The translations under genes were made by a program, and so were the position numbers. Positions 11,480 through 21,416 of a stretch of 64,000 nucleotides of DNA are shown here, in pieces. Each line of letters starts with the position of its first letter. Within the stretch, counting starts at the first letter, position 1. Under the pieces are notes generated by a model, which saw only the letters and a program-made list of their open reading frames with translations, had not been told where the DNA came from and made no database searches. Where the stretch lies: NCBI GenBank assembly GCA_015178975.1, contig WHVD01000079.1:186001-250000 (forward strand). The letters are read 5' to 3'. Origin of the DNA: Hysterangium stoloniferum (Eukaryota > Basidiomycota > Agaricomycetes > Hysterangiales > Hysterangiaceae).

Positions 11480-11861
11480 ATGGTGAATTACAAACGCTTG
11501 AGCCCCTACGGCTCTTTGTGTCTTGAATACTACTTCTCCATATTGCCATGCATAAATTTCAATCTCCACTCAGTGTTTTCTCGTTTTTTGGGGGAACGAA
11601 TCAATTCATAGGGACATTATCTGACACGCTGTATCATTATCCGTAGTCTATCTACCTTGGAGGGCCCTTCTGGCTATTAGGTGTATGTTGATAAAAACTA
11701 TAATAGGGCAGCAGGTGTTTGAACTCAGTTATTGGCTAGGATGGCTATAGAAGCGATTGAATTTACCTACATTAGGGCAGCAGAAACTTAAACTAAATAC
11801 ATCAGCTACCAATAATTATAAGAATACGTGCAAGTAGAGAACTCACCTCAGTTGCTGCTTA
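11480..11861. other. Non-coding part of inverted duplication
   Basis: Conserved with 63260-63640 (inverted). It contains two nearby copies of a 'GGGCAGCAG' word in related contexts (about 11705 and 11775). No open frame is shared by both copies, and I see no gene. Confidence 0.4.
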
Positions 11862-12349
11862 CTATAGGATGGCAGTAGAAACAACTGGGGTATTACGGGA
11901 AGAATTCTTTTGTAAAAATGTGTCTGAAAGCTGTACTCGTAGCACAAGGTGAAACAGGGGAATAAACCCAGTACGAGATCGTCGTGGATCGATGCGTTTC
12001 GATCGAGAGTCTGAAATAGGTATAACGCAATCGAGAGTAATGTGTCTTTGAGTTTTAGCAATATTGGTGTCACCAGATTTTGTCACCCTCACTCTCACAT
12101 AGCTGTAATCTAGTAGCTTTTACAAACTTCCAGTGCTGTTCATGAGATAGGGGCTTTGTAAAAATGTACCATATATGCAGTGGGAACATAGCGCACAGCA
12201 GCTTCTCTTTTCGCCACCAGATCATCACATATATAATGATATTTACGTTGGATATGCCTTGTGCGAGCTCGGAACTGTGAGTCCTTGCAGTGAAGTTCCG
12301 TGAGTCGAATTTGTGGGTGGCTGATTTCTTTGAGAATATCCTCAGCCAT
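11862..12349 (-). pseudogene. Small uncharacterised gene or remnant
   Basis: From the ATG at 12349 a frame reads MAEDILKEISHPQIRLTELH and continues about 70 residues to near 12140. A downstream frame (to 11862) begins SGDTNIAKTQRHITLD. The inverted partner starts with the same MAEDILKEI at 62770 but has stops. The two frames might be exons joined over 12115-12180, but no intron restores a clean frame in both copies, so I score it as a remnant of unknown family. Confidence 0.3.
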
Positions 12350-12397
12350 TGTACGTGTTGTCCCGCAATACTACGTCTTATATACTTGGACACTATG

Positions 12398-12794
12398 TGT
12401 TAGAATGGGTGATGAAAGCACCATTTTCCTAGGGGCAGTTCATACATTTCTTCACTTTTTCATATGAAGATGCTAATTGTGGACCATGCATTCTGAGGTT
12501 AATGCATGCCAGAACCAGTGTACACCTAAACTAGCATCAAACCTATCATGTCAGAAGGTGATTCACTAACTGACACATTGATTGACAAACAAGTACTATT
12601 ATTACAAGTCTACTACCCACTTGTAGATTGTGTATTACAATAAGTTAACTCGTACTATTTTTAATATGTTAAAAGTGTAGAAAATGAATGGCCAGACTGG
12701 GGATTGAACCCAGGGCTTCTGCACATATAGCAGGGGTGTTAACCATTACACCACCTGACCCTGGGAAACACTGATAGCATTACTCAATCTAACA
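12398..12794. mobile_element. 397-bp LTR-like or TRIM-like insertion
   Basis: It starts TGTTAGAATGGGT and ends with TCTAACA, flanked by the 5-bp duplication CTATG (12393-12397 and 12795-12799). The empty site is preserved in the inverted copy near 62725, where CACTATGTTTG is uninterrupted. TG...CA ends with 5-bp duplications indicate a solo LTR or a very small non-autonomous LTR element. A tRNA-like sequence lies on its minus strand. Confidence 0.75.
12689..12760 (-). tRNA. tRNA-like sequence (probable pseudo-tRNA)
   Basis: The minus strand folds as a cloverleaf: acceptor GGTCAGG/TCTGGCC (7 pairs with two G-T), D stem GTGT/ACAC, T arm CTGGG-TTCAATC-CCCAG. The anticodon stem is CCTGC/GCAGA with one C-A mismatch, and the loop TATATGT lacks the usual T at position 33, giving formal anticodon TAT. 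Internal promoter boxes are near consensus. The odd anticodon loop and its position inside an LTR-like insertion argue for a pseudo-tRNA or tRNA-derived repeat. Confidence 0.4.
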
Positions 12795-12796
12795 CT

Positions 12797-12964
12797 ATGT
12801 TTGATAATGCCACCATTGATTGGCATTTACTGGCCCAAGAGATAATCTCCATGTACCCTGACAATGACCTGGATGTTTCACTGTCAGCTATTGGGTTTCA
12901 TGTTGACCAACTCAATCAGAGTTTCAAAGCAACTTCTGATATTCTCCACTTAAGTTTGGAGTGA
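12797..12964 (+). CDS. Small frame conserved in both arms of the duplication
   Basis: A 55-codon frame reads MFDNATIDWHLLAQEIIS and ends in HLHSL-type residues before TGA. The inverted partner (about 62717-62548) keeps the same protein-like frame with some changes (an extra 15-18 bases bring a stop) and the same C-terminal stop. A shifted frame continues with IDPRLLAAFETKLHTLSSF, so the ancestral protein was probably longer. It is divergently placed to the small minus frame at 12349, and the 397-bp element now sits directly upstream. Family unknown. Confidence 0.3.
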   Translation: MFDNATIDWHLLAQEIISMYPDNDLDVSLSAIGFHVDQLNQSFKATSDILHLSLE

Positions 12965-13099
12965 AATTGACCCTAGGCTTCTTGCAGCATTTGAAACAAA
13001 ATTGCACACTCTGTCCAGCTTTATTATGGGGGTGAACTTCATGAAAAGTGATGGATGATTCCTGGTTTGACTGGCAGACTCTAATGGTGTTGTGGCAAA

Positions 13100-13640
13100 C
13101 TATCCCATTGGATAATGCTTGCCTAACGATATAGGACTATTCTTCTCGCTGGTCATGGAACTATCGGTTCAACCATGGGATGTATTTTATATGAACTTTC
13201 CTGAAATTCCATCATTCAAGGGAAAATTTGTGAGGAAATTATTCATGTCTGGGCCCAACATGCCCAAGAAGGCTCAGGGGTGTTTGCAGCTGGAGATCTT
13301 GACTCTATGATATACCTTAATGCTACAATCAAAGAGACTTTGCAATTCCATCTGGCTCTTCCTTTTTTGACAAGAGTGGCTAGGAGTGATGACATTATAC
13401 CTTTATCTCACCTGCAGCAAACACGGAATGGCAAATTATTGTCTGCCATTCCAGTATCCAAGGGTCAACAATTCAAGCTATCACTTGCTGGGTACAATAG
13501 GTGAGGCCTGTGGTTTAAACCAAGTCAGTAGTCTAGATTACTGGTGGTCTGGGGAGATGACATAAACCAATGGAACCCCAAACAGCTCAGTAGAGGTATC
13601 CCATGGACAGAGGATATAAAGTTGGATGTGTTAACATACA
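13100..13640 (+). pseudogene. Cytochrome P450 fragment
   Basis: A degenerate direct copy of 45265-45800 in the intact P450: the I-helix AGHET region (here GHGTI), the ExxR region (KETLQFH instead of KETLRFHP) and the stretch up to the WNPERF-like segment. Differences are largely C-to-T or G-to-A. No sequence for the N-terminal half or the haem loop is present, and copia-like sequence follows at about 13627. Confidence 0.8.
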
Positions 13641-14690
13641 CATGTGATCTCATACATATGTACTGTACAGTTGCTTACATAATCAGTTAGAGACATGTTC
13701 TTGATCCACTGCATGTGTGTTGCTTCAACAGGTTATGGGCCCCACCTTGACATTGTGAGACATGGGACTCCCTTGGGTTGTAACTGAAACACACTCATTG
13801 TATTGCCATGTGAGGTGGAAGATTGCCAGAAACAACATGCGAGACACACTGTTCCCGAAACTGAATGACACAAACTACACAGACTGGAGATATTAGATAG
13901 AAGCATATCTTACAACAAAAGATCTTTGGGATGTCATTAATGGATCAGAGAGCCACCCAGCAGATTCTCAACAAGAAGGTGGCAAAAACATGTGAGAAGA
14001 AGCAGCAACTGGTGAGAGCAGAACTCATACTTAGAGTTGAAACTGATCAACTCCTGCACACTTGTTTCAATGACCCTAAAGAGATTTGGGAAAATCTTGA
14101 AAAGATACACAGGGCATGAAGATTTGCAACACGCCTCTCAATGTAACGACAATTTCTATCAATGCAAAAAGAAGAATCAAAATCAATGCATACTTGGCTT
14201 GCTGCAGTAAGGCAGCTTGCACACCAACTTCAAGAGATAGGAGTTGAAATACATGATGAAGAAGTGATCATTGTACTCACACTCGGCTACCCTCCTATGA
14301 AAATGTTTTTGTCACATTGGATGCCACCCCTCACAAACAACTCACACTCAATTTTGTAATCACATGCCTTCTTAATGAGGAATCACAACAGGAGATGGCA
14401 CATGGACTAGGCCAAAATATGGTGCTTTACACAAATGGAATAGGTTGAGGGATGAATTCCCTTTGTTTTCATTGCTGAAAATGTGGTCATTGGAGAAAGG
14501 ACTGTCCACAAAACAAACAAGGTCTCAGATTATCAAACTCCACTGACCTTAGTACATCAGATGAAGACGAGAATGAAGTATCCCAGTGAGTTCACTCTCA
14601 CTGGCATCTAGAGAAAATTGCAGAGCCCTTCAGAAATACTCCTAAATCTTAATGTTTGGGATCCAATATGGAGGGGCATCACAATTCCAA
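13627..14690 (+). mobile_element. Copia-type retrotransposon remnant (5' end and gag)
   Basis: A putative short LTR end (...TTCAACA, 13732) is followed directly by GGTTATGGGCCCC, complementary to the anticodon arm of an initiator tRNA-Met. This is the same primer site as in the copia element at 49443. Broken gag frames follow: KLNDTNYTDW (about 13860), the UBN2-like middle (RVETDQLLHTCFNDPKEIWE, 14030-14100) and a CCHC-type knuckle region (about 14455-14515). No pol is seen, and many stops interrupt the frame. Confidence 0.6.
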
Positions 14691-15612
14691 TGGTAAATGA
14701 GGGGAGGAAAGGGACTCACAGCATTGGTTGCATTTTGTCTGACAAACCTACAGCTGCACAAGGGAGGATAACCCAAAACTTTAAAAACAATTTATTCAAT
14801 AAAGTATATACATTCATATTATTTGCTGTAGAATTAATATTTAATCAAATTCAGTTGATTAGGTATCACTCTGAAGAATGCAAAAATATTAATATTTATC
14901 CTATATCTGACAAAATTTAGTCAAACAATCATCTGTAGATTATTCTTTTGGAATAAATTGCACAATGGGGATTGGTACCCCAGATGATTCTGGTTCACTC
15001 TCTAAACCAACTAAATTTAAATTATATGAAATATATTTGAAATTTTGCTTGTATACAAGAGAATACATCATAACCCAAAGATTAAGTCATAATCCAAATA
15101 ATTTTGTGTAACTATGTCATTTGTGCATATTTTAAAAGGGCATGCATATTTTAAAGATAAAATTTCAGGTAATTAAATATAAACTCATAGAATAAGTTAT
15201 CATGGCCAGAAGGAATAGTCTCACTTAAAAATATGAGGATTATTCAGTAAAATTTTGTATATTCACATCACATCCCATAACTGTATGCAATGGAAAGAGG
15301 TGCATGGAAAGGCCAGGTTCAAATACATTCCATTGTGGTTTCCTATTATAATATGATGTACTCCACAATACAAATGTCAGTTCATCTTCCCATTATGTTA
15401 ATATCTTTCATTCAGAATGATGCCACCTGATGAGCACATGATCATGATGATCATTCTCAACACCTGGATTCCTCCTTGTTTATCCCTCCATCACATCATA
15501 TGTACATACATGGTCTGTTTCCAGTTTTTAGATAAAGTCAACAATAAATCTTCCTACTGGCATGCAGATAGGACACTAGTTGTTCGAGCCAAAGGGTCCC
15601 ACAAGTCCTTTG
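14691..15612. other. AT-rich stretch without recognisable genes
   Basis: AT-rich sequence with only short frames (for example 15417-15704, which runs into the LTR at 15613). I see no homology to the other repeats in the window, apart from serving as target of the gag-only element. Confidence 0.4.
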
Positions 15613-15818
15613 TGTTGGATTTCGAGTATCATACAAGCTCATATTCTTTTGTTCCTTTTCCCCATTGTCCTCTTGTCTCACATCCTTGTTGTTTTCCTCA
15701 TTAGGATTCCATTGTTCCTGTTGTATATATATGTAGCTATGTGTGAATAGAGCTCCCTGCGTGTTTGTGAGGGTCCCTGCTATACTCGGGTGAGGTCGAA
15801 GTCCATCTCATCTCAACA
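15613..15818 (+). repeat. 5' LTR of gag-only element
   Basis: 206 bp, TG...CA. It contains TATATATATG near 15724 as a probable TATA region. Its partner is 16803-17008. Confidence 0.85.
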
Positions 15819-15932
15819 CAAACGTGCAGCACACCCTCTTTCGTTCATTTCGCTTCATGTCATTCTATTCGTTGAGGGCGACTAGTCTTATTGAAGAAAC
15901 CGCAGAAACCGCAGAAGCCGAGAAGTTTTGTG

Positions 15933-16757
15933 ATGTCAGAAAATGAGACACCAAAGTTTGGACGACTGAATGATTCAAATTATGCAGAGTGGGCTCTTCG
16001 AATGGAGGCGGTCCTAACCAGGAGAGGGTTATGGGGCGTTGTTCATGTTGGTGTACCAAATGCAGATTCGAAGGAAGAAAATGAAGTCAATGCAGAGCTA
16101 CAAAAAATGTTGAAAGCGCGGAATGCCTCGAAGATGGCGGAAGCACGAGCCAAGATGATCTTGCGAGTTGAGGATAGCCAGTTATCACATATGCGTCTAC
16201 AGGACCCTAGGGAGATTTGGCTCACCTTGCAGAATGTCCATAGAGCAGCAGGATTCGCCACGAGCCTGGCTTTAAGACGACAGTTTTTGACGATGAAGAA
16301 GCAGGCATCTCAGTCAATGCAAGCATGGATTGGTACCATAAAGGCAGTGGCCTTTCGAATGGAGGAAGCTGGAATTGATGTCAGCAATCAAGACCAAATT
16401 TTAGCACTCACAATGGGTCTCCCAGTCACCTACGATGCGGTTATCATCAATTTTGATGCAACACCTACAGACCTGTTGACATTAGATCATGTTATTGGTC
16501 GCTTGTTAAATGAAGAGACCCGCCAGCAATCGAGAACAGTCAGGACCAAGAAAGAGGAGTTGCAGGATGATCAGGCCTTGGTTGCCAGTTTGGGTGGTCA
16601 ACGTCAAGATTCAATTTGCTACTTTTGCAGTAAAAAAGGCCATATCAAGATAGATTGCAAGGAGCAAATTGAGTGGGAAAAACACAAACGAGAGAAGACC
16701 GAAGTCGCAGGTGTTGCTGAATCTATCAAAATTTCGGAAGAAGAAGAATGTTTCTGA
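15933..16757 (+). CDS. gag: Copia-type Gag (UBN2 domain and zinc knuckle)
   Basis: I choose the ATG at 15933 (MSENETPKFGRLNDSNY...), giving 274 residues without a stop; an in-frame TTG at 15891 is not a likely start. The N-terminal KFGRLNDSNYAEWALRMEA is the usual copia Gag opening. Residues ~50-190 form the helical UBN2 region (DPREIWLTLQNVHRA, RRQFLTMKKQASQSMQAW). A CCHC knuckle C-x2-C-x4-H-x4-C (CYFCSKKGHIKIDC) lies near residue 230, followed by a Lys/Glu-rich end. Gag would form the virus-like particle and bind the element's RNA. It is the only clearly intact retroelement ORF in the window. Confidence 0.85.
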   Translation: MSENETPKFGRLNDSNYAEWALRMEAVLTRRGLWGVVHVGVPNADSKEENEVNAELQKMLKARNASKMAEARAKMILRVEDSQLSHMRLQDPREIWLTLQNVHRAAGFATSLALRRQFLTMKKQASQSMQAWIGTIKAVAFRMEEAGIDVSNQDQILALTMGLPVTYDAVIINFDATPTDLLTLDHVIGRLLNEETRQQSRTVRTKKEELQDDQALVASLGGQRQDSICYFCSKKGHIKIDCKEQIEWEKHKREKTEVAGVAESIKISEEEECF

Positions 16758-16802
16758 TTATTCAGCTTCTGGGGGTGCATGGTGTATGAGCTCGTGGGGG
16801 TG

Positions 16803-17008
16803 TGTTGGATTTCGAGCATCATACAAGCTCATATTCTTTTGTTCCTTTTCCCCATTGTCCTCTTGTCTCACATCCTTGTTGTTTTCCTCATTAGGATTCC
16901 ATTGTTCCTGTTGTATATGTATGTAGCTATGTGTGAATAGAGCTCCCCGCGCGTTTGTGAGGGTCCCTGCTATACTCGGGTGAGGTCGAAGTCCATCTCA
17001 TCTCAACA
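16803..17008 (+). repeat. 3' LTR of gag-only element
   Basis: 206 bp, nearly identical to 15613-15818 (for example GAGCATC against GAGTATC at the start, GCGCG against GCGTG internally). Confidence 0.85.
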
Positions 17009-17374
17009 CTATGTACAATCATTGATGATGAGCCACAATTAGATCATGAAGGGAATTGAGATTATGTTAAAAATGAGCAACACTCCTCAGAGTTGGGAGT
17101 CAAAGGAGGTTGCATGCTTCTGGGAGTGTCAGAAACTTCTGAATAATGGAAAGGTTATTTATATAGAAGGACGGGCTGTCCTCGCACTATAGTGAATTGC
17201 AAGCTTTTGTAGCCTGTGAAGTGTAGCACTGTAGAGAGTTCAATCAGAAAGAGACTAATATGGCAATAGTTTCAAGTCACGTCACAAGCACAAATTCTTA
17301 TATATACTTTGGCACTCAAGACGACTTCTACACAGCCAAATCAGTTTCATCAAACAGATGACCAAAACTCCATT
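17009..17374. promoter_or_regulatory. Upstream region of 17375 frame
   Basis: It contains TTATATATAC at about 17299-17308, some 65 bases before the ATG at 17375, a plausible TATA box. Nothing else is recognised. Confidence 0.3.
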
Positions 17375-17836
17375 ATGTTCAACACTGCATCGTCCTCCAA
17401 AGTAACCCTCAGTTCCTACTCGAAACCGACTCTTCACTCCCAAATAGAACTCCAGCCAATAACATCTCGCTTCTCCTCATCCTCAGACATCATTTTTAAG
17501 CCCCTACCAGCCCACTCATGCTCCTCCAAGAAATACCATCGTTTCCTCCATCGACAAGGTATTCGACTCCCATATGCTCCAGATGATCCTGTCTTCATTC
17601 GTATAGAGCACTATGATGGCTCCTCCGAAATCCTCCACTATCGATTCGATCGAGTGTTCCAGCAGGACTGTTCCCCACCGTCATCGGGAATCTATTACAT
17701 GGCAACGTTCACTCCAGTAGGAGATCACAGAGGACCCAAGTTATTTAGGACCCCGGTTCCAGAGGGAAGTCAAGTAGAGCCTCGTCGATTCGTGTTCCTT
17801 GCGTGGTTGTGGAGCCTACTCACCACCTGGTTCTAA
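17375..17836 (+). CDS. Hypothetical protein, 153 residues
   Basis: A single-exon frame from the ATG at 17375; an in-frame TTG at 17309 extends it but is unlikely. The N-terminal half is Ser/Thr-rich, the middle is Arg/His/Tyr-rich (KYHRFLHRQGIRLPYAPDD, FIRIEHYDGSSEILHYRF), and the extreme C-terminus is hydrophobic (FVFLAWLWSLLTTWF), a possible tail anchor. It does not match any repeat in the window. Family unknown; it could also be a chance frame, but length, a TATA-like box and non-biased composition favour a gene. Confidence 0.45.
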   Translation: MFNTASSSKVTLSSYSKPTLHSQIELQPITSRFSSSSDIIFKPLPAHSCSSKKYHRFLHRQGIRLPYAPDDPVFIRIEHYDGSSEILHYRFDRVFQQDCSPPSSGIYYMATFTPVGDHRGPKLFRTPVPEGSQVEPRRFVFLAWLWSLLTTWF

Positions 17837-18845
17837 AATGGTGATTGATTATGTCCCCTCCTTATACTGCAAAACTAGGAACACAATACGTCCAATCTCG
17901 GTTCATTGATTGGTAATATTGTCAAGATTTCAAAATCAAGCATAGCATTTGAGGGTGATGCATTATCATGGGATTCTTGTGTTTCTGACTCATGTCATCG
18001 ATGTTTCATCAGCCATCACTTCTATTACTCCATCATCCCTATTGTCTGACTCACTTCCCCTATTGTTCTATTGTGTTTCCCCATTTATCTGTATCACATG
18101 TCTGATCTCATCTTTTGTTTGTCATTCTCTTATTGTTCAGCACAGCCTCCCCCTATTTTTGTTCACAGCTTTACTAACACTCCTATTGTGATGACTCAGA
18201 GATGACTCACACCATATCGCATCGTTATTGTGTCGTTGTTTGTAGATGTTTGTTTTGACCTGTGCTTCCTCATGTATATAAGGGCCTCTCTTTTGCCCAC
18301 TATTGAAAAAGCAATTTCGTTGTATCTCATTTCAAAGCTCATTCTTAAGCACAATCTCTTAAGTCTTACTCTCAGTCTCACTCCTACGGCCAGTAAGGGA
18401 TACTATAGTGTCTCTTATTGTTGAATTTCTACGTTCTACGACATTGGGATTACATCAGTCTTTTGTATTCATCTTCGATTACGTCATCCAAGGTCCGATC
18501 TCTAGCCTCTCGCTCCGAGTGTGTTTGGTTATAGACTGGTTTCACGAACAACTGTGTTAGTGACCGTCATAAAGACTTGACCATTGCGTGCAGGTTATTA
18601 GGTCTTTTCCTAGTAATGAACTTACAGCGCCTATAAACATCTAGAAGTCACAAGTTATGAATGATTAAACTACTGTAGATATTCTTCAGGAAGCTGAATA
18701 TCACAAGTGGCATCACACCAATCAGCAAACAAGGGTTCCTTTCCTAATCATTATACCTATTGCTTATAGTGACAGAATTGTTCTATTAGAGTTAAAATAA
18801 TGAAGTCCTTAGAATTCTTTTTGCAAGACGATACATTGCTACATA
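17837..18845. other. Region with LTR-like promoter sequence, no gene
   Basis: A segment around 18186-18445 has a TGTATATAAGGGCC TATA-type element (about 18273) and pyrimidine-rich flanks, resembling the promoter half of an LTR, but I cannot find a second copy or matching ends. No convincing coding sequence is present. Confidence 0.3.
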
Positions 18846-19194
18846 CAGTGGGGGACAAAACCATTCCAATGATTTTTTATATGTCAAAGAATGTTGAATA
18901 ACTCAATGGGTACTTGACCAATTGACCTGAAATTTTTAATTTAGGTAGTCATATATGTTGGATATATACCCTAAGAATTCTATTACATAAGCATTATTTG
19001 TCATTAAACTATAAATCAAATACTAATGGAATCTCATTGGAACAGTTTTGTCCCTGTCACATGATTAGCCCATAACCTTATTGATTATCCACAAATACAT
19101 GCAAATAAAATCATGTGACCTGTTCAAATTGTATATATATACAACTGTTCACTTCTCCAAGTGATTGCATCCCAACAACCCATCAGTTTACATC

Positions 19195-19794
19195 ATGAGA
19201 GCTCTCACTCCTGCTCAACTTGATCATGTTCTTACTCTACTTGACAAGGGCAAGTCTGCACATGAAGTAGCTGCTACCACTGGTCATTCTGTCTCTACTA
19301 TATCCAGAATTTGCTCTAAACATTCTTCCTCCCTCTCCAAAGCAGCTGGAGGTCATCCATGCAAACCTTCCCCCTCTGATACCCATTACATCATCCAACA
19401 AATCACTTCCAAGAAGATTGACCATGCCACTCAGGCCTCTAAAGTCCTACAAGATATGAATGGGGAGTCTATCTCTGCAAGAACAATTCATATGGAACTC
19501 AAGAAAGCTGGAATGAGGGCTGTGGTGAAGAGGAAAGGCCTAAACTCACAAAAAGGCATAGAAGGGAGAGGCTGGACCTTGCATTGGCACACAAGAACTG
19601 GTCTCTGGAGGACTGGAAGAGGGTTGTTTGGTCAGATGAGACTAAAATCAATCATTTGGGGTCAGATGGGAGGAAGTGGGTGTGTGGAAAAAAGCAGGAG
19701 AGGGACTCAGTGATAGGCTGGTTGAGGGCACAGTCAAGTTTGGAGGGGGGAATCTGATGTTGTGGGGTTGTATGTTCTGGGAAGGACCAAGATA
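19195..19794 (+). pseudogene. Tc1-like transposase, N-terminal part
   Basis: From the ATG at 19195: MRALTPAQLDHVLTLLDKGK opens a helix-turn-helix (Paired-like) DNA-binding region, with a second HTH near residues 65-110. A frame shift near 19545 is needed to reach the catalytic core with the first acidic residue in SDETKI (about 19640) and LWGCM (about 19765). The reading frame breaks at 19794, where another transposon entered at TA, and resumes at 25256. Confidence 0.8.
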
Positions 19795-19893
19795 CAGTGA
19801 CCCAAAAAAGCATCCAGATGTTTGGTGAAATTGGAAAGATGGGTTTGCAGCTCCAGAAATAAAATAGATAAAGTTCTGAATAAATCAGAGGTA

Positions 19894-21292
19894 AGAGGTA
19901 TACATCTGACCTACATGATGACATAAGCATGACATCATAGCTTTCCTTATCAGGGAAGTAGGAAATGAACAATGGACATGGTGCATCCAGACATTTTTTT
20001 TGCTCTGTCAACTGATACATGAAACTCAACTAAGGTTTATATAACTGTGGGAATTTCTGGTTAGGTTCAACAATGTCATGTGACCACATGTTTAAATAAC
20101 ACATTTACATGAACCTTTGCCTCAATTCACCCCCCCACCACATGATGAAGAAGCATTCTACTGAAACAAGGCTCTCTGTCATTTCTCTTCTCCAGGAGGG
20201 TCACTCCTGCAGAACAATTGCTTCTAAACTTCATATTGGGCACTCTACAGTATCAGAAATTTGCTCCCAACTCCCTGGTCCACTTCCAACACCTTCCAGA
20301 GGTTGTCCTCCCAAACTCTCCCCCAGGGATCATCACCACCTGGCTTGTTCTATCACCTCTGGACAGGTTGATAATGCCTCCCAAGCCAAGTCCCACCTCT
20401 CCCTCAATGTCTGCACACAGACAATTAGAAATGCATTGAAGAAAGAGAATTTGAAGGCTGTGGTAAAGGCCAAAAGACCTCTTCTTGCCTGTCGACACAT
20501 CAAGGCTCGATATGAGTTTGCTATCAAGTACCAGCATTGGACTGAGGAGGACTGGTTTAGGGTTATCTTCTCAGATGTGACCAAAATCAATCGTTTGGGC
20601 TCTGATGGGAGGTTGTGGGTATGGAAAAGACCAGGTTCTGCACTCACTCAGCAGCATACAATCAATGGAACTATCAAATTTGGAGGGGGGAGTCTAATGA
20701 TTTGGGGATGTATGACAGCACATGGTGTGGGGTACATGTGCAAGATAGATGGGAGGATGGATGGGGAGATGTACAAGGACATATTGGAGGACTATATCTT
20801 CAAAACAGTGGAGTAATATGGGATGGACAGGGAAAGGTTTGTCTTCCAGCAGGACAATGACCCTAAACACACTTGCAAGTTGGCCAAGGATTGGTTCAAG
20901 GACCATCAGATGGAGGTTTTAGACTGGCCTGCACAGTCTCCAGACCTGAATCCAATAGAACACTTATGGTGGGAGTTGAAGAGAAGGCTTGGAACATACC
21001 TTGAGGCACCCAAGAGCATATGGAGCTCTGGGAGAGAGTGGAGGTGGAATGGGAGGGTATTCCAAGGGAGAAATGCCTTGAATTGATCAAGAGCATGCCT
21101 AGAAGGGTTGCTGCAGTACTAAAGGCCAAGGGGGGGTACACTAAATACTGAAACTGGTAAAAACTAGTAATTAATTACAAGAGCAAAAAAAGTGTCCAGA
21201 TGCACCATGTCCATTATTAATTTCCTACTTTCCTGATAAGGAAAGCTATGATGTCATGCTTATGTCATCATGTAGGTCAGATGTATACCTCT
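19894..21292 (+). mobile_element. Tc1-like transposon 3
   Basis: Ends AGAGGTATACATCTGACC and its inverse, with TA at 19892-19893 and 21293-21294. It is 1399 bp with inverted repeats of about 100 bp (19894-20000 with 21185-21292). Removing it restores the inverted repeat of transposon 2 (CAGAGG TA AGGTAGG), proving the order of events. Confidence 0.88.
20142..21151 (+). pseudogene. Tc1-like transposase of transposon 3
   Basis: MMKKHSTETRLSVISLLQEG opens the N-terminal HTH. The catalytic core shows DVTK with the first D (about 20575), QQDNDPKH with the second (about 20855) and [10 protein letters not shown] with the glutamate (about 20945), i.e. DD34E-type spacing. An in-frame TAA at 20814-20816 and a frame shift near 21022 break it; the usual MPRR...KGGYTKY end is readable in a shifted frame to 21151. 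Recently dead. Confidence 0.85.
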
Positions 21293-21416
21293 TAAGGTAG
21301 GCATCACTTTAGTTCAGCACCTTATGTAATCATATTACTAAGTGCCAAGAGCGGCCAAATTTGCGAATCAAATTTTTGGAAAATTTATTATGAAGTCAAA
21401 AAATGAATTGGAGTCA

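Larger units (their letters stand above)
11095..12965. repeat. Left arm of large inverted duplication (partner 62545-64000)
   Basis: From the MFS C-terminal exon through two small reading frames, this block is matched in reverse complement by 62545-64000. Outside the 397-bp element at 12398-12794, present only here, divergence is mild. The arms lie about 50 kb apart, and the partner runs off the window edge. Confidence 0.8.
15613..17008 (+). mobile_element. Gag-only LTR retroelement (TR-GAG type), complete
   Basis: Two 206-bp LTRs (15613-15818 and 16803-17008), both TGTTGGATTTCGAG...CTCAACA and differing at only a few bases, enclose about 1 kb with one gag gene. Flanks CTTTG (15608-15612) and CTATG (17009-17013) look like a 5-bp duplication with one mismatch. 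A G-rich tract precedes the right LTR. There is no protease, integrase or reverse transcriptase, so it must borrow pol from a copia partner. Near-identical LTRs and an open gag suggest a recent insertion. Confidence 0.85.

Noticed and set aside
18186..18445. Possible complete LTR with TATA box
   Set aside because: I could not find matching TG...CA ends, a target duplication or a partner copy; kept only as a note in the region entry.
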